A stretch of DNA of 57,625 nucleotides from NCBI GenBank assembly GCA_016195025.1, contig JACQAL010000048.1, positions 1-57,625 on the forward strand, given 5' to 3'. The position numbers and the translations under genes were made by a program. Shown piece by piece: positions 7,686 through 15,383 of this stretch; the first letter of the stretch is position 1; each line of letters starts with the position of its first letter. This stretch comes from Bacteroidota bacterium (GTDB taxonomy: Bacteria > Bacteroidota > Bacteroidia > Palsa-948). Under the pieces are notes generated by a model, which was not told the DNA's origin, made no database searches, and saw nothing but the letters and a program-made list of their open reading frames with translations.

Positions 7686-7958
7686 GTTGCTTCCATCCTG
7701 ACTAAAGTAACTTCAATTATAATTATGGTTGCTTCAATTAAGACCAAAGTCACTTCCATTGATATTGCGGTTGCTTCCATCTTGACTAAAGTAACTTCAA
7801 TTAAGAGTATGGTTGCTTCAATTAAGACCAAAGTCACTTCCATTGAGATTATGGTTGCTTCCATCTTAACCAAAGTCACTTCAATTAAAATTGCGGTTGC
7901 TTCCGTCAAGAGTATAATTGCTTCTATCTTGACTAATGTTACTTTAATTAAGATTGAA
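7686..7958. repeat. 21-bp tandem array, 13 units
   Basis: Units start at 7686, 7707, 7728 and every 21 bp to 7938, with no insertion or deletion. The core is GT(T/A/C)(G/A)CTTC(C/A)AT, and alternate units are more alike, giving a 42-bp higher-order period. Both strands are open: plus reads as VASI..KVTSI.I. heptads inside 7446-8066, minus as MEATIISMEVTLV heptads inside 7649-7984. I do not call either a gene with confidence: no signal peptide, no conserved domain, and the plus frame runs through the heptamer hairpin at 7574-7631. The rest of 7469-8093 shows no gene. Confidence 0.9.
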
Positions 7959-8005
7959 GACACCTTCTTCCCGATTAAAGACAATTTTCGTTACTGTTCG
8001 GGTAA

Positions 8006-8057
8006 CATAATGCAAACAATGCGAACGTATGCGAATACCGCGAATAAACAACATTCG
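8006..8057. repeat. Dispersed repeat, copy A (partner at 27957-28011)
   Basis: About 52 bp starting CATAATGCAAAC and rich in TGCGAA words. A near copy with a few substitutions and a small length change lies just after the TlpA-like gene at 27957. Both are intergenic. Confidence 0.75.
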
Positions 8058-8060
8058 ATT

Positions 8061-8088
8061 CCTTAATCCTTAATCCTTAATCCTTCAT
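8061..8088. repeat. Heptanucleotide repeat CCTTAAT
   Basis: Three exact CCTTAAT units and a CCTTCAT variant immediately upstream of the 8094 start codon, occupying the ribosome-binding region. Copy-number change would alter leader length or sequence for the 229-aa protein. Confidence 0.85.
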
Positions 8089-8093
8089 TAATC

Positions 8094-8783
8094 ATGGCAA
8101 ACAAAAAAACACCCAAAACCGTAGTAGTGCTTCCGCTGGAAGCAACCACCCACACCAGTGATTTCATTACCGATGCGCAGAACATTCACGATTTGCTGCT
8201 GAACAATGCTAACTTTCCCACCCTTCAGAATGACCTTCCGCAACTGCAGGCGGATATCAACCTGCTCACTGCCGATGAAGGCGATGTGCTCAAGCGCAAA
8301 CCGGGCGCAGCATCAGCCGCCAATGAAAAGAAATTGGAAATTTATAATCAATTAGACGGCATGCGCGCAACTGTTCAAAGGGTGGTGAACCTTCCGGCAA
8401 ACGTTGCCAACGCGGCTGCCATGGTGCAGGGCGCGGGCATGCTGGTGAAAGGCAAAGGAGGGCAAAAAGGAAAAGACAATCTTACCGTTCACAACGGAGA
8501 TATGAGCGGCTCATGCGATTTAATTGCCAAAGCCGCTGCCAAAAAAGCCGCCTACCTCTGGCAGCAAAGCACTGATAACGTAAACTGGGTGTATTGCGAC
8601 CCCATCTGCACGCTTGAAACAAAAAACACGGTGTTCAACCTTGCCGTGAAAACCGATTACTGGTTCCGCTTCCGCGCCATTCTGCCGGCAAAAGCAAGAA
8701 AGGTAAAAACGAGCAAGAAGTTAAAGAAAGAAAAAGCAGCCGATGCCGACTGGAGCCAGAGCGTGAAGATTACCGTGGTGTGA
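8094..8783 (+). CDS. Cytoplasmic-type protein of unknown function with a C-terminal Fn3-like region
   Basis: 229 aa, no signal peptide. Residues 1-110 look helical (SDFITDAQNIHDLLLNNANF...LLTADEGDVLKRKPGA). Residues about 130-229 resemble a fibronectin-like beta domain (AYLWQQSTDNVNWVYCD...TDYWFRFRAILPAK...WSQSVKITVV). The protein is lysine-rich near 195-215. Not recognised as any named family. Its last codons and downstream bases recur at 12126-12190, so another copy of this gene probably once lay there. The stop codon starts an inverted repeat (8783-8883). Confidence 0.75.
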   Translation: MANKKTPKTVVVLPLEATTHTSDFITDAQNIHDLLLNNANFPTLQNDLPQLQADINLLTADEGDVLKRKPGAASAANEKKLEIYNQLDGMRATVQRVVNLPANVANAAAMVQGAGMLVKGKGGQKGKDNLTVHNGDMSGSCDLIAKAAAKKAAYLWQQSTDNVNWVYCDPICTLETKNTVFNLAVKTDYWFRFRAILPAKARKVKTSKKLKKEKAADADWSQSVKITVV

Positions 8784-8818
8784 AATCAACGAAAAACGAA
8801 AAAGTACGAACGTACGAA
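8754..8818. repeat. 65-bp duplicated segment, copy A
   Basis: Covers the last codons of the 8094 gene, its stop and the following ACGAA-rich bases. It matches 12126-12190 with three differences. Confidence 0.85.
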
Positions 8819-8883
8819 CTACGAAATTTTCTATTCTTCGTACTTCGAATGTTCGTGAATTTCTGTTCGCACCTCGTTGATTT
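8783..8883. repeat. ACGAA-rich inverted repeat after the 8094 gene
   Basis: Outer arms AAATCAACGA (8783-8792) and TCGTTGATTT (8874-8883); inner CGAA-rich and TTCG-rich stretches pair imperfectly. A T-run follows on the plus strand, so it may also terminate the 8094 transcript. Similar elements lie near 35954 and 44215. Confidence 0.65.
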
Positions 8884-8945
8884 TTTCTATGCTGTAATTA
8901 AAAATATTTTATTACTATTGTGCTCTGCTGACAAATTATTTATGA

Positions 8946-9449
8946 ATGAAAAATTCTTCTTGCATAGTAAGTAGTATTTTTTTCTCTTTTCTTTTTTCTC
9001 TTTTCTCTCTTCTTGCCGCAGCGCAGTCATTAACTCCCAATGTGGTTGCTTCACAGGGCGATTATGTTACTTCCGCAGGCGGCTCTCTGTCATGGACATT
9101 GGGAGAAATATCAGGCGAAACTTATTCTTCCGCAACTAATTTTCTAACGCAGGGATTTCAGCAGCCCGACACTGTATATGTGACGGCTGTTTCAAATCCT
9201 GTAGAACAAACTATTTCTGTTTATCCGAATCCGGTTATTGATAACCTGATGATTAATTTTTCAGTTTCGGGAGAAAATTATTTTGCCGAAGTGTTTGACA
9301 TGACCGGGCGAATGCTCACGCGAAAATATATTTCATCGGCTCAAACAAAAATTTCATTCAGTCCGTTTTCAGAAGGAATTTACCTGCTCACTATCAGCAA
9401 TGCAGAAACTCATATTACATACTCTTTCAAAATACATAAGTTAAAATAA
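8946..9449 (+). CDS. Small T9SS type A surface protein
   Basis: 167 aa. Signal peptide about 1-27 (hydrophobic FFSFLFSLFSLLAAAQS). Residues about 28-80 form a short beta module (VVASQGDYVTSAGGSLSWTLGEISGETY...LTQGFQQPD), common at the N side of Bacteroidota sorting-domain proteins. The type A sorting domain covers about 90-167 (VYPNPVIDNLMINF...AEVFDMTGRML...GIYLLTISN). It lies six bases upstream of the collagen-like gene, so the two are probably co-transcribed. This sorting domain lacks the palindromic and heptamer inserts of the 107-6868 array. Confidence 0.85.
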   Translation: MKNSSCIVSSIFFSFLFSLFSLLAAAQSLTPNVVASQGDYVTSAGGSLSWTLGEISGETYSSATNFLTQGFQQPDTVYVTAVSNPVEQTISVYPNPVIDNLMINFSVSGENYFAEVFDMTGRMLTRKYISSAQTKISFSPFSEGIYLLTISNAETHITYSFKIHKLK

Positions 9450-9455
9450 CAGCAA

Positions 9456-12110
9456 ATGAAAAAATTCTTTACCCTTTCAGTCATTGCAGTTGCACTATCT
9501 TCTGCTTCTGCACAAGCGCCACAATCTTTCAAATATCAGGCAGTGGCGCGCGATGCATCGGGAAATGAACTGGTAACTACTGCGCTCACAGTTCGCGCAA
9601 CCATTCACGACATTAACCCAACCGGCACTATTCTTTATCAGGAAACATTTTCTGTTACCACCAATCAGTTCGGATTGTTTTCCGTTAACATAGGGCAGGG
9701 AGCCGTGGTGCAGGGAAATTTTTCAACCATCAATTGGGGAACAGGAGCAAAATACATGCAGCAGGAAGTTGATTTTGGAAGCGGATTTCAGAATATGGGA
9801 ACTTCACAATTGCTCAGCGTTCCTTACGCATTATATTCTTCTAACGGAACACCGGGACCCACCGGAGCAACAGGTACAATGGGACCAGCAGGCGCCAATG
9901 GCGCAACCGGTGCAACGGGTCCGGCAGGTGCGAATGGAGCAACCGGTCCCACTGGTTCTGCCGGTGCAAATGGTGCAACAGGAGCGCAAGGTGCAACAGG
10001 TGCTGCAGGTGCAAATGGTGCAACGGGTCCTGCTGGAATAAATGGTACTAACGGAACGAACGGCACCAATGGAGCAACGGGTGCAACTGGTGCAGCAGGA
10101 ACAAATGGAACTAATGGAGCAACTGGCGCCACAGGCGCAACCGGTCCTGCTGGAGCAAACGGTGCGACAGGTGCGACTGGAAGTGCGGGAGTAGTTACAG
10201 CAGTTTCACCACTCTCACTTTCAACGGGAACAATTTCAATTACAAGCCCGTTGCCTATTGCAAACGGAGGAACAAATAATGGAAGTTTAGGAGTAACCAG
10301 CGGTGGAATAATTTATGCCGATGGTTCTAAACTTATGAATAACGGTGCAGGCGTTTTTGGTAATGTGCTCACATCTGGCGGTGCGGGTGCGCCTGTTTGG
10401 TCTTCCACTTCAGGGCTTGTGAGGTGGGATCAGATTGCCGCTCCCACAGCAAATCTTTCTCTTGCACATGGCGCAAATACCACCGCATTCACATTTAATT
10501 CTGTTACTTCTGCCAATGCATTTGCTTTATCTTCCAGTTCACTCACATCAGGTACATTGCTCAACTTGTCTTCCGCTTCAACAGCGGGTACAGGAAGCGG
10601 TTCATCAACGGTGCTTAACATATCAAGGTCAGGCGCTAATGCAAACGCATCGCATACTGCTTACGGACTTTACAGTTCAGTTATAAATACAGGATCGCCA
10701 AACTGGAACTATGGCGGATATTTTAATGCTTCTGGTGCAAGCAATATGAATTATGGGGTATACGGAAATTCTACAGGTGGAACAGGCACCAACTATGGAG
10801 GATATTTTAATGCAGGCAGTTCTGCATCGAATTATGGTGTTGCTGCATATACAACTGGTAGCGGTGCTAATGATAATGCATCTGTGGGTATAAACCAATC
10901 AACAGGAGCGGGAGGCAGTCAATATGGTCTATATGGAGGCAAGTATGGTAATATCGTAACAGGTAGCGGTTACGCAGTATATGGAAATGCTATTGGTACA
11001 GGAACTACCAACTACGGTGGTTATTTTTCCGCATCGGGTGCCACCAATAATTATGGTATTTATTCGTCATCGGTAAATAGTCCAGGCACTGGATATGGTG
11101 GAGAATTTCATGGCGGCTATATAGGAGTAAATGGTGTTGCCGATGCAAGCACGTATACTTCTACAGCAATTGGTGTTTACGGCAGCGCAAATGGAACTGC
11201 AGGTAGCCGCTATGGAGTATATGGATCAGCAGCCAATGCAGGTCCGGCAGTAAATTATGGTGTTTTTGGTTATGCTGCGGGGGCAACTACTAACTGGGCA
11301 GGATATTTTTTAGGAAATGTCCGAGTAAGCGGAGGGAGTGTCGGCATTGGAATAGACCCTTCTTTCCCACTTGATGTTAACGGAACTGCCACTACCAGTT
11401 ATACTAATTATGGGTATCTCACTACGGGAGGTGCAGGAAATAATACAGGTTCATCCGGTTCAGTGAGTGTGTCTATCAGGGCATCTGGCAGAATTATTTG
11501 CTCTGAAATTGATGCAACCTCCGATGCCCGCATTAAAAAAGTTATTGGCGTTTCAAATAACGCAAATGATTTGAATACTTTGCTCGGCATCCGCATTAAG
11601 GATTATAAATTCATTGACACCATAGGAAAAGATAACCGCATTCACAAAAAACTAATAGCGCAGGAATTGGAAACCGTGTATCCCACTGCCGTAAGCAAAA
11701 TAAAAGACGAAGTGCCTGATATTTTCAGAATAGCCGAAATCAAAGGAGGAATTGTCACTGTGCCGAATAATCTCAAAGCCGGAGAAAAAGTAAAACTGAT
11801 TTTTGACAAGCGCACCGAGATTGCAGAAGTATTGAAAGCAGATGCAAACAGTTTTAAAGTAAATCTTGCTGACGAAGGAAAAGTGTTTGTGTACGGAAGG
11901 CAGGTGAATGATTTCCGCGTGGTAGATTACGAAGCGCTTAGCACATTAAGCATTTCTGCCATTCAGGAATTAAGCAGGCAATTGAATGAAACAAAAAATG
12001 AACTTAATGCATACAAACAAATTGTAAGCAAAGAGGAATTTGAAAAACTAAAAGCAGAGATTGAAAAACTAAACACTGTTACAGGAATAAAAGCAGAAGC
12101 GAAAAAGTAA
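9456..12110 (+). CDS. Collagen-like repeat protein with C-terminal peptidase S74 chaperone domain
   Basis: 884 aa. Signal peptide 1-19 (cleavage after SASA). Residues about 20-128 form an N-terminal domain ([26 protein letters not shown]) often found in such proteins. Residues about 131-245 are Gly-X-Y repeats such as GPTGATG and GPAGANG, expected to trimerise as a collagen-like helix. Residues about 300-640 contain repeated NYGGYF/NYGVYG strands. Residues about 687-830 are an intramolecular chaperone domain: [11 protein letters not shown] is the family start where the self-cleaving serine lies. A coiled coil ends the protein. No sorting domain is seen, as is usual when S74 ends the chain. 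Likely a trimeric surface fibre. Confidence 0.9.
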   Translation: MKKFFTLSVIAVALSSASAQAPQSFKYQAVARDASGNELVTTALTVRATIHDINPTGTILYQETFSVTTNQFGLFSVNIGQGAVVQGNFSTINWGTGAKYMQQEVDFGSGFQNMGTSQLLSVPYALYSSNGTPGPTGATGTMGPAGANGATGATGPAGANGATGPTGSAGANGATGAQGATGAAGANGATGPAGINGTNGTNGTNGATGATGAAGTNGTNGATGATGATGPAGANGATGATGSAGVVTAVSPLSLSTGTISITSPLPIANGGTNNGSLGVTSGGIIYADGSKLMNNGAGVFGNVLTSGGAGAPVWSSTSGLVRWDQIAAPTANLSLAHGANTTAFTFNSVTSANAFALSSSSLTSGTLLNLSSASTAGTGSGSSTVLNISRSGANANASHTAYGLYSSVINTGSPNWNYGGYFNASGASNMNYGVYGNSTGGTGTNYGGYFNAGSSASNYGVAAYTTGSGANDNASVGINQSTGAGGSQYGLYGGKYGNIVTGSGYAVYGNAIGTGTTNYGGYFSASGATNNYGIYSSSVNSPGTGYGGEFHGGYIGVNGVADASTYTSTAIGVYGSANGTAGSRYGVYGSAANAGPAVNYGVFGYAAGATTNWAGYFLGNVRVSGGSVGIGIDPSFPLDVNGTATTSYTNYGYLTTGGAGNNTGSSGSVSVSIRASGRIICSEIDATSDARIKKVIGVSNNANDLNTLLGIRIKDYKFIDTIGKDNRIHKKLIAQELETVYPTAVSKIKDEVPDIFRIAEIKGGIVTVPNNLKAGEKVKLIFDKRTEIAEVLKADANSFKVNLADEGKVFVYGRQVNDFRVVDYEALSTLSISAIQELSRQLNETKNELNAYKQIVSKEEFEKLKAEIEKLNTVTGIKAEAKK
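9846..10190 (+). repeat. Collagen-like Gly-X-Y coding repeat
   Basis: Nine-bp-based repeat coding GAT/GPA/GAN-type triplets, with variants of about 36 bp. Both strands stay open through it. Slippage would change fibre length without frameshift, unlike the heptamers elsewhere. Confidence 0.85.
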
Positions 12111-12125
12111 TTCATTCATTTTATA

Positions 12126-12190
12126 AGCCAGAGCGTGAAGATTACCGTAGTGTGAAATCTACGAAACACGAAAAAGTACGAACGTACGAA
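12126..12190. repeat. 65-bp duplicated segment, copy B (orphan 3' end)
   Basis: Matches 8754-8818 with three differences, including the former last codons (SQSVKITVV) and stop of the 8094-type gene, but no body of such a gene precedes it. It marks a deletion or rearrangement in this 444-bp gene-free stretch (12111-12554), whose other content is the inverted-repeat element at 12231-12388. Confidence 0.85.
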
Positions 12191-12230
12191 ACAAACAGCC
12201 AATAATACACATTTCGTATTTTTCGTATAG

Positions 12231-12388
12231 TAGACCTCTTTCATAATTCAATTTTTTGCCACAAAGGCACGAAGGCACGAAGAAATACACACAAAAAATA
12301 CAGGGCTGTTCTTGGTGAATCTTGGTGACTTTGTGTTTTAGTGGCAAGTTGTTTTTTCTTTTCTGAAATGAATTATGAAAGAAGTCTA
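12231..12388. mobile_element. MITE-like 158-bp inverted-repeat element
   Basis: Terminal inverted repeats of 20 bp with one mismatch (12231-12250 and 12369-12388, ends TAGAC/GTCTA), and an inner pair TTGCCAC...GTGGCAA at 12256-12347 with repeated GGCACGAA and CTTGGTGA words. It contains no ORF. The size and structure fit a non-autonomous miniature element or a large palindromic unit; no target-site duplication is obvious. Confidence 0.6.
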
Positions 12389-12554
12389 GTTTCGTTTTTT
12401 GTTTCATCCCGATTTATCGCGGACGAAGATTCGAAACGATTCGTTATCCGTACCCGTTAAAAACTTTTTCACTAATTCCTTTCTCTGTTCAATTCATTTG
12501 CATACCTTTATGCTTTCCATCGCCAGTAATATTTTTGTTGTTTAATTTTTATGC

Positions 12555-13004
12555 ATGCTCAGAAAAATTTTCATAGCGGCATTTGTTTTTATTTTTTGCT
12601 CTGCTGATTTGTTTTCGCAGGCGGGAGAAGAATTTTCTTCGGCAGATGCCGACCCGCTCGATGGAATTTCGTATTACCGCCTGCGTGAAATTGATGTTGA
12701 CGGCAAAGAAACTTTTTCGCAACTGGTGGCGGTAAATGTTACCGATGAAAACGCGCTTGCCATTGAAAATATTTTTTCAGGCGATGGAATCACCTACCTC
12801 ACTGTTGACTGCAATTGCAAAAACGGTTTCGTGACGGAAATCATGGATATGACCGGCAAAAAAATTTACCTGCATACAACCGGGCAAGCCGCATCGCAAA
12901 CAGAAATCAGGATTAACTCTGAAAATTTTGCGCAGGGAATTTATCTCGTGAAAGTAAGCAACGGCTATAAAACACGCACACGGAAATTCGTAATTCATAA
13001 TTAA
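12555..13004 (+). CDS. Minimal T9SS type A protein: signal peptide joined to a sorting domain
   Basis: 149 aa. Signal peptide about 1-22 (MLRKIFIAAFVFIFCSADLFSQ), then almost at once the segment DPLDGISYYRLREIDVDGKETFS. In larger Bacteroidota surface proteins this segment directly precedes the sorting domain. The sorting domain covers about 75-149 (TEIMDMTGKKIY...GIYLVKVSNG). The usual effector part is absent, so the gene looks like a deletion derivative keeping both export signals and no cargo. It lies 15 bp before the next gene. Confidence 0.75.
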   Translation: MLRKIFIAAFVFIFCSADLFSQAGEEFSSADADPLDGISYYRLREIDVDGKETFSQLVAVNVTDENALAIENIFSGDGITYLTVDCNCKNGFVTEIMDMTGKKIYLHTTGQAASQTEIRINSENFAQGIYLVKVSNGYKTRTRKFVIHN

Positions 13005-13007
13005 CCA

Positions 13008-13015
13008 TACATTTG
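13008..13015 (+). promoter_or_regulatory. -7 box TACATTTG directly in front of a start codon
   Basis: A perfect TAnnTTTG box ending five bases before the ATG at 13020. If used, transcription would start at or next to the start codon, giving a leaderless mRNA. No good -33 TTTG is visible, so a chance match is possible. Confidence 0.35.
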
Positions 13016-13019
13016 CCGC

Positions 13020-14039
13020 ATGAAAAAAAATCTATTCTCCCTCTTCACCGCCACCATTTTTTATTTCACTTCCAACGCGCAAACTTTCTGGACAGAAGAT
13101 TTCGGAACGGGCTGCAACCAAAACCTGGCAGTAACTTCTTATACGGGTGTCAACGGAGCATGGACCATGTTAAACTCCGGTCCCGCCACTCAATGCGGAG
13201 GCAACACCACCCCCAACGAATGGTTTGTGAGCGCCATGGAAGCGGGTGCAGGCGCAGGCAATTGTGAAAAATCATGCAGTCCTTTTATTATTAACCGCAC
13301 GCTTCATGTAGGAAATATTCCCTCTTCGCCCAATGCAAGCATTTTTTGCCCGGCAGGCGATTGTGGCGCTGCTTACGATGCTGGCGGCAACTGCGCATTG
13401 CTTTCAACGCCTCCTTCCACTCAAACAGATAAAAGAGCGGAATCGCCCGTCATTAACTGTACCGGAAAATCAACTATCACGCTTGCGTTTAACTACATTG
13501 AAAACGGAGACGGCATAAACGATGACGCCACGCTCTGGTATTTTGACGGAGCAAATTGGTCGCAACTCAGCAATCCTGCAAAAACTATTGTATGCGGAGG
13601 CAGCCAAAGCACATGGACTGCCTATTCCATTGCGCTTCCCACTACTGCAAATAATAATCCGAATGTAAAAATCGGCTTCCGCTGGGTAAATGACGATGAC
13701 GGAAACGGCACCGACCCTTCCTTTGCTGTGGATGATATCACTCTCTCTGTTGCTCCCAACGCGGTTTCTCAAACAGATTTCGCTTCTCAAATTATTATTT
13801 ATCCCAACCCCTCCACTGGCATTTTTCAAGTACAAGTCGGCAACGGGCAGTTGGCAATTGGCAATGAATACAAAATAGAAATCTATAATGTAATGGGAGA
13901 AAAAGTGACACAAAGTGTCATTCCGAGTGGAGCGAGGAATCTCACCATTGATTTATCAAATCAGCCCAGCGGAATTTATTTCATTCAAGTAAAAACAACA
14001 GGAGGAATCGTGAACAAAAAAATAATCATCAACCATTAA
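13020..14039 (+). CDS. T9SS type A protein with a jelly-roll (MAM/lectin-like) domain
   Basis: 339 aa. Signal peptide 1-20. Residues about 24-245 form a cysteine-containing domain (DFGTGCNQ...GAWTMLNSGPATQCGG...LAFNYIENGDGINDDATLWYFDG...IGFRWVNDDDGNGTDPSFAVDDITL), a jelly-roll type common in Bacteroidota surface proteins. The same domain opens the beheaded gene at 15384-18257. The sorting domain covers about 255-339. Before it is a GGCAATT heptamer repeat (13839-13866), and its loop has the palindromic element (13905-13945). The 14052 gene follows after 12 bp, so the two are probably co-transcribed. Confidence 0.88.
   Translation: MKKNLFSLFTATIFYFTSNAQTFWTEDFGTGCNQNLAVTSYTGVNGAWTMLNSGPATQCGGNTTPNEWFVSAMEAGAGAGNCEKSCSPFIINRTLHVGNIPSSPNASIFCPAGDCGAAYDAGGNCALLSTPPSTQTDKRAESPVINCTGKSTITLAFNYIENGDGINDDATLWYFDGANWSQLSNPAKTIVCGGSQSTWTAYSIALPTTANNNPNVKIGFRWVNDDDGNGTDPSFAVDDITLSVAPNAVSQTDFASQIIIYPNPSTGIFQVQVGNGQLAIGNEYKIEIYNVMGEKVTQSVIPSGARNLTIDLSNQPSGIYFIQVKTTGGIVNKKIIINH
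13839..13866 (+). repeat. Heptanucleotide repeat GGCAATT inside a sorting domain
   Basis: Four heptamers: GGCAACG, GGCAGTT, GGCAATT, GGCAATG, coding GNGQLAIGNE just before the IYNVMGEKV strand. Confidence 0.85.
13905..13945. repeat. In-frame palindromic element in a T9SS sorting domain, copy 5
   Basis: Plus-strand copy of the element at 1341-1381 with one substitution (GAGTGGAGCGA core), at the same protein position after GEKV, although this gene is otherwise unrelated to the minus-strand array. Confidence 0.85.
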
Positions 14040-14051
14040 AATCAATACAGA

Positions 14052-15263
14052 ATGAAAAAACTTTTACTCCTATTTGTCATTGCGATGGGGCGTTTCGCTC
14101 CAGAAGCAATCTCACAAAACACATGGACACAAAAAGCAAATTTTGGCGGAACCGCGAGGCAAGGTGCTATTGGTTTTTCCATAGGTACTAAAGGATATAT
14201 TGGGCTTGGAGGAGACGCTTCTATGACCGGATATTCAGATTTTTGGGAATGGGATCAATCTGCAAATACATGGACACAAAGAGCAAACTATCCCGGTGCG
14301 GGATTGGTTTCTGGAATAGGTTTTTCCATCGGCACCGCAGGATATGTTGGAACAGGGTATGTTAACCATAATGATTTTTGGAAATGGGACCAGGCATCAA
14401 ACACATGGTCTCAGAAAGCAAATTTTGCCGGAGTTGGCAGATATAATGCCTGTGCTTTTTCAATCGGTACTAAAGGATATGTGGGCACTGGTTCATCAGG
14501 CGGTCCTCCTTACCTTAATGATTTTTGGGAATATGATCCTGCAACAGATTCATGGACACAAAAAACAAATTTCCCCATTAATGTTTCTGCGAGGGCAGCA
14601 TTTTCAACGGGTGTAAAAGGATATATCTGCAACGGATGGGATTATTCCAATAATCTGGTATCGGTTTATGAATATGACCCATCGAACAATGCATGGACAC
14701 AAAAAGCAAATTTTGGAGGCGCGAAAAGAAGCAATGATGATGGATTTTCATTTGCCGGTAAAGGATATGTTGGAACAGGAAGAGATGGCTCAATTTATTA
14801 TTCTGATTTTTGGGAATATGATCCTATAGCAAACAGTTGGACTCAAAGAGCAAATTTTGGCGGAGTAGCAAGAGCGGCTACTGTTGGTTTTTCCATTGGC
14901 AGTAAAGGATATTACGGAACCGGATTAAACTCTTCCGGAAATTTGTTGCAGGATTTTTGGGAATACAGCGCTATAAATAATGGAGTGAATGAAATCAATC
15001 CTGATAATTTAATTTCCATCTATCCAAATCCATCAAACGGAAAATTCACTTTGAGTTCTGAAATAACAAAAGGAGAAATAATAATTTATAACGTGCAGGG
15101 AGAAAAAGTGACACAAAGTGTCATTCCGAGTGGAGCGAGCCTGCCTGCCGGACAGGCAGGGAATCTCACCATTGATTTATCAAATCAACCAAATGGAATT
15201 TATTTTCTCAAACTGATAACAAACACCGAAGAACAGTATCAGAAGATTGTGAAAATACAATAG
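14052..15263 (+). CDS. Kelch-type propeller protein with T9SS type A sorting domain
   Basis: 403 aa. Signal peptide about 1-20. Residues about 23-310 hold six Kelch/galactose-oxidase-like repeats (NTWTQKANFGGTARQGAIGFSIGTKGYIG...DFWEWD), close relatives of those at 1910-3592. The type A sorting domain covers about 320-403. Its loop contains the palindromic element in a longer form with a CCTGCCTG...CAGGCAGG hairpin (15108-15169), translated as PSGASLPAGQAGNLT. Likely surface-exposed; ligand unknown. Confidence 0.9.
   Translation: MKKLLLLFVIAMGRFAPEAISQNTWTQKANFGGTARQGAIGFSIGTKGYIGLGGDASMTGYSDFWEWDQSANTWTQRANYPGAGLVSGIGFSIGTAGYVGTGYVNHNDFWKWDQASNTWSQKANFAGVGRYNACAFSIGTKGYVGTGSSGGPPYLNDFWEYDPATDSWTQKTNFPINVSARAAFSTGVKGYICNGWDYSNNLVSVYEYDPSNNAWTQKANFGGAKRSNDDGFSFAGKGYVGTGRDGSIYYSDFWEYDPIANSWTQRANFGGVARAATVGFSIGSKGYYGTGLNSSGNLLQDFWEYSAINNGVNEINPDNLISIYPNPSNGKFTLSSEITKGEIIIYNVQGEKVTQSVIPSGASLPAGQAGNLTIDLSNQPNGIYFLKLITNTEEQYQKIVKIQ
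15108..15169. repeat. In-frame palindromic element with a second nested palindrome
   Basis: The outer element is the same as 13905-13945, but the core is split by a 21-bp GC-rich inverted repeat (arms CCTGCCTG and CAGGCAGG). Frame is preserved and seven codons are added. Confidence 0.85.
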
Positions 15264-15294
15264 ACATTATTCAAAATAAGAAACTATGTGTATG

Positions 15295-15373
15295 TTGTCA
15301 TTTCGACCGAAGGGAGAAATCTCCTCATTCAGGGGGAGATTTCTCACCCTCAAAGCAGGGTTCGAAATGACAA
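15295..15373. mobile_element. Palindromic element abutting a beheaded gene
   Basis: About 79 bp with 12-bp terminal inverted repeats (TTGTCATTTCGA and complement) and an inner 11-bp pair GAGAAATCTCC (15314-15324) / GGAGATTTCTC (15335-15345). It carries no ORF. It ends about 10 bp before the point where the reading frame of the 15384-18257 gene begins without a start codon, so it may mark the breakpoint. Confidence 0.7.
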
Positions 15374-15383
15374 ACCTCTATAA

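Noticed and set aside
7686-7958. CRISPR array
   Set aside because: Units are contiguous with no unique spacers, and no cas genes are near. The same holds for 45043-45361.
7446-8066. Plus-strand ORF of 206 codons with VASI/KVTSI heptads
   Set aside because: It overlaps the HTH gene end and runs through the heptamer hairpin and the 21-bp array. Openness follows from the repeat unit, and the minus strand is equally open.
9824-10132. Minus-strand ORF of Pro/Val/Ala repeats
   Set aside because: Antisense shadow of the collagen-like Gly-X-Y repeat.
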